A DNA stretch of 9,498 nt from CAZUNO01 sp964621445 [NCBI: Candidatus Hadarchaeota archaeon] (GTDB lineage: Archaea; CAYQAE01; CAYVLA01), in contig CAZUNO010000056.1 of assembly GCA_964621445.1 (NCBI GenBank), positions 1-9,498 on the forward strand, written 5' to 3'. Of the stretch, positions 6,410 through 9,498 are shown piece after piece. Position 1 is the first letter of the stretch. The number at the start of each line of letters is the position of its first letter. Below the pieces are notes generated by a model. It had not been told where the DNA came from. It searched no databases and saw nothing but the letters and a program-made list of their open reading frames with translations. A program made the translations under genes and the position numbers.

Positions 6410-7267
6410 ATGGACCAGGTGAAGAGAGATACCTATCTCGAGTTTTACCAGTACGATATGGACTACCCCTTCGATTCCCAGATACTGGGCAGCAGGGAGG
6501 ACAGGGGATGCACCTTCCTGGACCTCAAGCTCGAGTCGGTTCACGACCAGTACGTGCCCGCGGTGTATGTCAGGCCCCAGGAAGGTGATACCTATCCGGC
6601 CATCATCTTTCTCCACGGCAGGGGCGGGTCCAAGGAGGATGTCAATGAACTCGTGCCCCTGATCTCCCAGCAGGGCTACGCCGCCATGGCCATAGATTGC
6701 CAGTACCATGGGGAAAGAAATCCCAGGGACAAGAACATCTACTCCCCTTACCCGTACTCCAACCGGGAGACAATGATCCAGACCATAATCGATTGCCGAA
6801 GGGCAGTGGACTTTCTGGAGTCCAGGACGGAGATCGATGAAAGCAGAATAGGCCTCCTGGGAGGCAGCATGGGAGGCATACTGGGAACCCTGCTTGCAGC
6901 GGTAGAGGAGAGGATAAGGGCCTCGGTGCTCATGCTGGCCGGAGGTAACTGGAAGATAATCGCCTCCAAGAGCGAGCACAGGGATGCCAGGGCACTGCGG
7001 GGAGTGGACGTGAACATGGATACCATGGCTGATATAATGGCACCCGTGGACCCACTAAAATTCGTGGACCTAATAAGCCCCCGTCCCGTGCTCTTTCAAC
7101 TGGGGAGGAGGGACAGGATAGTTCCCGCCGAGACGGGAGAGATTCTATTCCAGGCGGCTGGAGAACCAAAGGAGGTAGATTGGTATGACAGCGGACACGG
7201 GCTTCCCCTGGAAAAGGTGGTCCCTCGGGTAATCTCCTGGCTCCAGACGAACCTTAGGGAGGCCTGA
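6410..7267 (+). CDS. Alpha/beta-hydrolase (dienelactone hydrolase/acyl-esterase type)
   Basis: This 285-residue single-domain serine hydrolase has the full set of motifs in order: oxyanion-hole HGRGG at 69-73, the nucleophile elbow GGSMGG with Ser153, the acid Asp235 in GRRDRIVP, and His263 in DSGHGLP. This is the usual triad order of prolyl-oligopeptidase-like, dienelactone-hydrolase and acetyl-xylan-esterase relatives, and the length is normal for them. A Tyr-rich segment at 99-116 (YHGERNP, YSPYPYSN) sits where substrate-facing loops lie in this fold. There is no signal peptide or membrane helix, so it is probably cytosolic. Its place directly behind a GH38 gene suggests an esterase removing acyl groups from glycans or sugar derivatives, but the sequence does not show the substrate. 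Its end is 5 nt from the end of the convergent aldolase gene. ATG 6410 is the natural start; no ribosome-binding site is visible. Confidence 0.9.
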   Translation: MDQVKRDTYLEFYQYDMDYPFDSQILGSREDRGCTFLDLKLESVHDQYVPAVYVRPQEGDTYPAIIFLHGRGGSKEDVNELVPLISQQGYAAMAIDCQYHGERNPRDKNIYSPYPYSNRETMIQTIIDCRRAVDFLESRTEIDESRIGLLGGSMGGILGTLLAAVEERIRASVLMLAGGNWKIIASKSEHRDARALRGVDVNMDTMADIMAPVDPLKFVDLISPRPVLFQLGRRDRIVPAETGEILFQAAGEPKEVDWYDSGHGLPLEKVVPRVISWLQTNLREA

Positions 7268-7272
7268 AACGG

Positions 7273-8190
7273 TCACCGCGAGGGGACCTCTGCCTTCTCC
7301 AGAACTCCCTTTAGCTTCTCTATCTCGGCCTCGTCAAGCTGTGCGGTTGGAGGTCTGGTACGACCCCCATTGAGGCCCGCGATATCCATGGCCGCCTTGA
7401 TAACATGTGCCTCGCCGCCCTTCTTGGGCCCTATCTCGGTCCTGAATTCGTAGAAGGGCTGGTTAAGCTTGGCTATCATGGCCTTTGCCTTGTCATAATC
7501 GCCGCTTTCCATCAGGGAGAACAGCTCCAGCTCGTGCTCGGGCCAGAAATTTGCCTCGTGGCTGATGAAACCACTGGCACCCAGAACGTGTCCCACGATT
7601 GGCGAGGCAGTATTATCGATGAATACCAGGTCCTCCCCACATATGGTGTATGCTTTCTTGTACTCGAATACCGATGGAGCCGACCACTTGACGCAGCACA
7701 CGTTCTTGAGGCCAGCCAGACGGGCCAAAAGATCGCTCGATATATGGAAGCCCTCCCAGAAGGTATTGTAGATCATTATTGGAATGCTAATGCAGTCGTT
7801 GATGGCCCTGAAATAATCGTAGACATCGGACTCGGATGGAGCGTAGTAGTAGGGAGGGGAGGCCTGGACCCCGTAGGCCCCGATCTTTTCCGCGTGCTGG
7901 GCCAGCTCCAGGGAGACCACGGGATTGGTGTGCTGGACCCCCACGAAGACGGGAGCCTCTCCTGAAACCTGGTCCACCACGGCCTTGGCCACCTTTTGCC
8001 TCTCGTCGGTCCGAAGTGACGGGAACTCCCCGCCCGCGCCAACTGCCAGGAACATCCCTGCCTCGTCTCCCATACCGGCTTTAAGAGAGGTCTTGAGGTT
8101 ATCCCTTATGCCCTTTATGTCCAGGGATAGGTCGTCCTTGAAAATCGTCAGAACCGGGGCCATTGGCCCCTTCAATTCATCCTGCTTCAT
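7273..8190 (-). CDS. DapA/NanA-superfamily pyruvate aldolase or lyase, substrate unknown
   Basis: This 305-residue TIM-barrel protein of the dihydrodipicolinate synthase / N-acetylneuraminate lyase family has the normal family length. The Schiff-base Lys168 lies in CCVKWS and the catalytic Tyr141 in MIYNTFWEG. The family's LTxxER box appears as SLRTDERQKV (58-67), and the usual C-terminal RPP occurs in GGRTRPP (275-281). The pyruvate-carboxylate loop reads GAGGE (51-55), where DHDPS has GTTGE and sialate lyase GSTGE, so both hydroxyl side chains are gone. KWS after the lysine is also unlike KES/KQT/KDS. These changes argue against a plain dapA role; a sugar-acid aldolase or dehydratase such as those for 2-keto-3-deoxy acids is possible. 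Next door, on the other strand, is a sialidase-like gene, which keeps sialate lyase in mind without proving it. ATG 8190 is the start; no ribosome-binding site is visible, so it may be leaderless. The protein is cytosolic. Confidence 0.9.
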   Translation of the reverse strand: MKQDELKGPMAPVLTIFKDDLSLDIKGIRDNLKTSLKAGMGDEAGMFLAVGAGGEFPSLRTDERQKVAKAVVDQVSGEAPVFVGVQHTNPVVSLELAQHAEKIGAYGVQASPPYYYAPSESDVYDYFRAINDCISIPIMIYNTFWEGFHISSDLLARLAGLKNVCCVKWSAPSVFEYKKAYTICGEDLVFIDNTASPIVGHVLGASGFISHEANFWPEHELELFSLMESGDYDKAKAMIAKLNQPFYEFRTEIGPKKGGEAHVIKAAMDIAGLNGGRTRPPTAQLDEAEIEKLKGVLEKAEVPSR

Positions 8191-8201
8191 CGTTAGGTGG
8201 G

Positions 8202-8215
8202 AATATCAATTTACA
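8202..8215 (-). promoter_or_regulatory. Possible promoter for the aldolase gene
   Basis: The minus strand reads TGTAAATTGATATT 12-25 nt before ATG 8190. With the usual 25-nt spacing, transcription would begin at or very near the start codon, which fits the lack of a ribosome-binding site. Composition and spacing are the only evidence. Confidence 0.25.
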
Positions 8216-8235
8216 GAAGAATGTTCCCCTTCCAT

Positions 8236-8247
8236 AAGGTAATTAAG
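8236..8247 (+). promoter_or_regulatory. Possible TATA-type promoter for the sialidase-like gene
   Basis: AAGGTAATTAAG contains the near-palindrome TAATTA in the 97-nt divergent gap. A start about 25 nt downstream, near 8268, would place the GAGGT at 8275-8279 in the leader. Because the core is nearly symmetric it could also serve the opposite strand. Confidence 0.3.
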
Positions 8248-8274
8248 CTGCATGTACCCTCTTCCTTTGCACCA

Positions 8275-8279
8275 GAGGT
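8275..8279 (+). promoter_or_regulatory. Shine-Dalgarno GAGGT deciding the GTG start
   Basis: GAGGT ends 8 nt before GTG 8288, and an in-frame TAA at 8279-8281 excludes any longer reading. The next ATG (codon 10) has no such site. Confidence 0.6.
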
Positions 8280-8287
8280 AAGTTCAC

Positions 8288-9498
8288 GTGACGGAAGATG
8301 ATGAAATAATCGACATGTGGAGGGCCAAACACCCGGTTGAGGACAGCCTTGCAAGGGGACTGCCCGTCCTGGATAACGTGAAGACGGTAACCCTGTATAA
8401 AGCCACCCGGGAAACCGGGGCCTACAGCCATCACTGTCGTTTGATCCACCACCAGGGCCAATTTTACGGGATGTGGAGCAACCACCCGATGGGGGAGGGA
8501 GCTCCCGGCATGCGAGTACTCTTCTCGTTTACCGAAAAACCTGACCGGTGGCCGGATTGGCAGGTTCTCTTTCCGCGACCGGGACCGGTAAAGGATTTCC
8601 AGACCCTGGGGCTGGCTTCTAGCCCCGGGCGGTGGCTAGTTGTGGATGGCCAGCTATACGCGACCTGCGCCCTTTTCGCCACCGTCGGGTTTTCCAAGCG
8701 GGGCATAGTGGAGCCCGAGGATATCAGCCCGGTGAAGGACGATGACCATCCATCCAAGTACCGCGAGGTTTACACCTTCCTTGCCCGTGGGGTAAATCAG
8801 GACGGCTCCCTGGGGACCATATTCGCCCTATGGGATAACATGCCGCCCCGAATCGATTTCCAGGTCCAGAAACCATCCCAGAGGGATCCCCAGGAGCTCC
8901 TCTCGCTAATAACTCAGCTAGTCAGCAAACCGGACGACCTTCCCTCCTATGCCAGGTCCCAGAAGGACCACGTGATTTCCTTCTGCCAGAGGATGCCCTG
9001 GTGCTCGCCAAAGAAGCTGAAATACAGGATGCATTACCCGGATGCTGAGGATGGTCACCGTCTTTCCGAACCGGTCACCTTCCCCGCCCAGGACGGGCGC
9101 CAGGTGGTGCTTGCCCGGGACCCCCTGGCCTCCCACAGGATGTACGTCAGCTTTTCCGAGGATGGAGGACTCAACTGGCCCCCCGCTCGGCCCACCAACA
9201 TACCTGATTCCCCTAGCCGGACCACGTCGGTGGTCCTCGAGGATGGCACGGTACTGCTAATCGGGAACCAGGTGGCCCCAAAATTCGAGGATGCTGAGAA
9301 AAGGCACTACAGGAGGGATCCTCTCACCGTATCGGTCAGCCGGAACGGCCTGGAATTTAACGAGGTCTACGCCCTGAGACACGACGCCCCGCCCATGAGG
9401 GTAGATGGTGTCGGCGGACGGGGCCGGGGCTTCCAGTACCCGGGCGCCCTGGTCAAGTCGGGCAAACTCTACGTACTGTACTCCGTGGGGAAGGAGGA
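8288..9498 (+). CDS. Sialidase-fold (BNR/Asp-box) beta-propeller glycosidase-like protein, 3' end outside window
   Basis: The frame is open for 403 codons to the right edge with no stop. One clear Asp-box, SFSEDGGLNW (288-297), is present, with weaker relatives SVSRNG and SFTEKPDRW. These mark the six-bladed propeller of sialidases and related exo-glycosidases. HHCRLIHHQGQFY (48-60, with R51) sits where sialidases have the FRIP-type arginine before the first strand. Near the window end, FQYPGALVKSGKLYVLYSVGKE (from residue 382, given here in pieces: FQYPGALV, GKLYVLYS, VGKE) resembles the conserved late segment of exo-sialidase-like proteins, so little of the gene is probably missing. There is no signal peptide; the acidic N-terminus MTEDDE recalls MTEDEE of GH38 copy B. 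The start is GTG, chosen by the GAGGT upstream. The fold is well supported, but whether the substrate is sialic acid, another nonulosonate or another sugar cannot be told. Confidence 0.8.
   Translation, partial: MTEDDEIIDMWRAKHPVEDSLARGLPVLDNVKTVTLYKATRETGAYSHHCRLIHHQGQFYGMWSNHPMGEGAPGMRVLFSFTEKPDRWPDWQVLFPRPGPVKDFQTLGLASSPGRWLVVDGQLYATCALFATVGFSKRGIVEPEDISPVKDDDHPSKYREVYTFLARGVNQDGSLGTIFALWDNMPPRIDFQVQKPSQRDPQELLSLITQLVSKPDDLPSYARSQKDHVISFCQRMPWCSPKKLKYRMHYPDAEDGHRLSEPVTFPAQDGRQVVLARDPLASHRMYVSFSEDGGLNWPPARPTNIPDSPSRTTSVVLEDGTVLLIGNQVAPKFEDAEKRHYRRDPLTVSVSRNGLEFNEVYALRHDAPPMRVDGVGGRGRGFQYPGALVKSGKLYVLYSVGKE

Noticed and set aside
6386-6979. 197-codon open frame on the minus strand
   Set aside because: It is antisense to the alpha/beta-hydrolase, whose catalytic motifs are clear, and it has no own signals.
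7405-7965. 186-codon open frame on the plus strand
   Set aside because: It is antisense to the DapA/NanA-family gene, which has well-placed catalytic residues.
7273-8190. Naming the aldolase dapA or nanA
   Set aside because: The pyruvate-loop and post-lysine motifs fit neither enzyme well, and no lysine-pathway or complete sialate-pathway genes are adjacent.

Overview
The window looks like chromosomal DNA of a moderately GC-rich archaeon. Arginine is mostly AGG/AGA and isoleucine often ATA. Three of the five substantial genes start at TTG or GTG. Short GAGG/GGAG ribosome-binding sites precede some starts, while others have none and an A/T-rich TATA-like box about 25 nt upstream, as for leaderless transcripts. 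The lineage cannot be fixed from the sequence; Thermoplasmata or a related group is a guess. No rRNA, tRNA, CRISPR array or insertion sequence was seen.

Layout. Positions 1-411 hold the end of a surface or secreted protein gene. It is split by an apparent one-base frameshift in a G run, and its last part encodes a PEP-plus-membrane-helix tail resembling sortase-type C-terminal anchors. Facing it, and overlapping its tail by 75 nt, is a 936-residue GH38 alpha-mannosidase-family gene on the minus strand (337-3147). A 398-bp gap follows, containing the remnant of a minimal nucleotidyltransferase (MNT-type) gene, a small GC hairpin and probable promoters. Next come a second, clearly paralogous GH38 gene on the plus strand (3546-6368) and an alpha/beta-hydrolase (6410-7267). 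A DapA/NanA-superfamily aldolase or lyase lies on the minus strand (7273-8190). The start of a sialidase-fold beta-propeller protein (from 8288) runs off the right edge.

How the genes may fit together. Two GH38 proteins, an esterase-like hydrolase, a pyruvate-aldolase-superfamily enzyme and a sialidase-like propeller look like a glycan or sugar-acid catabolic locus. None of the five has a signal peptide, so the chemistry would be intracellular, acting on imported or self-made oligosaccharides. The genes lie in several short transcription units, not one operon.

The most striking observation is that both GH38 proteins carry GY(S/T)PFSYG where characterised members have the nucleophile motif (PDxFG or IDPFG). 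The catalytic, zinc-binding aspartate is thus a phenylalanine, while the other zinc ligands (HWD and the HD of HPHD) remain. Both are either non-canonical enzymes or pseudoenzymes. The aldolase also departs from its family at the pyruvate-binding loop (GAGGE instead of GTTGE/GSTGE) and after the catalytic lysine (KWS).
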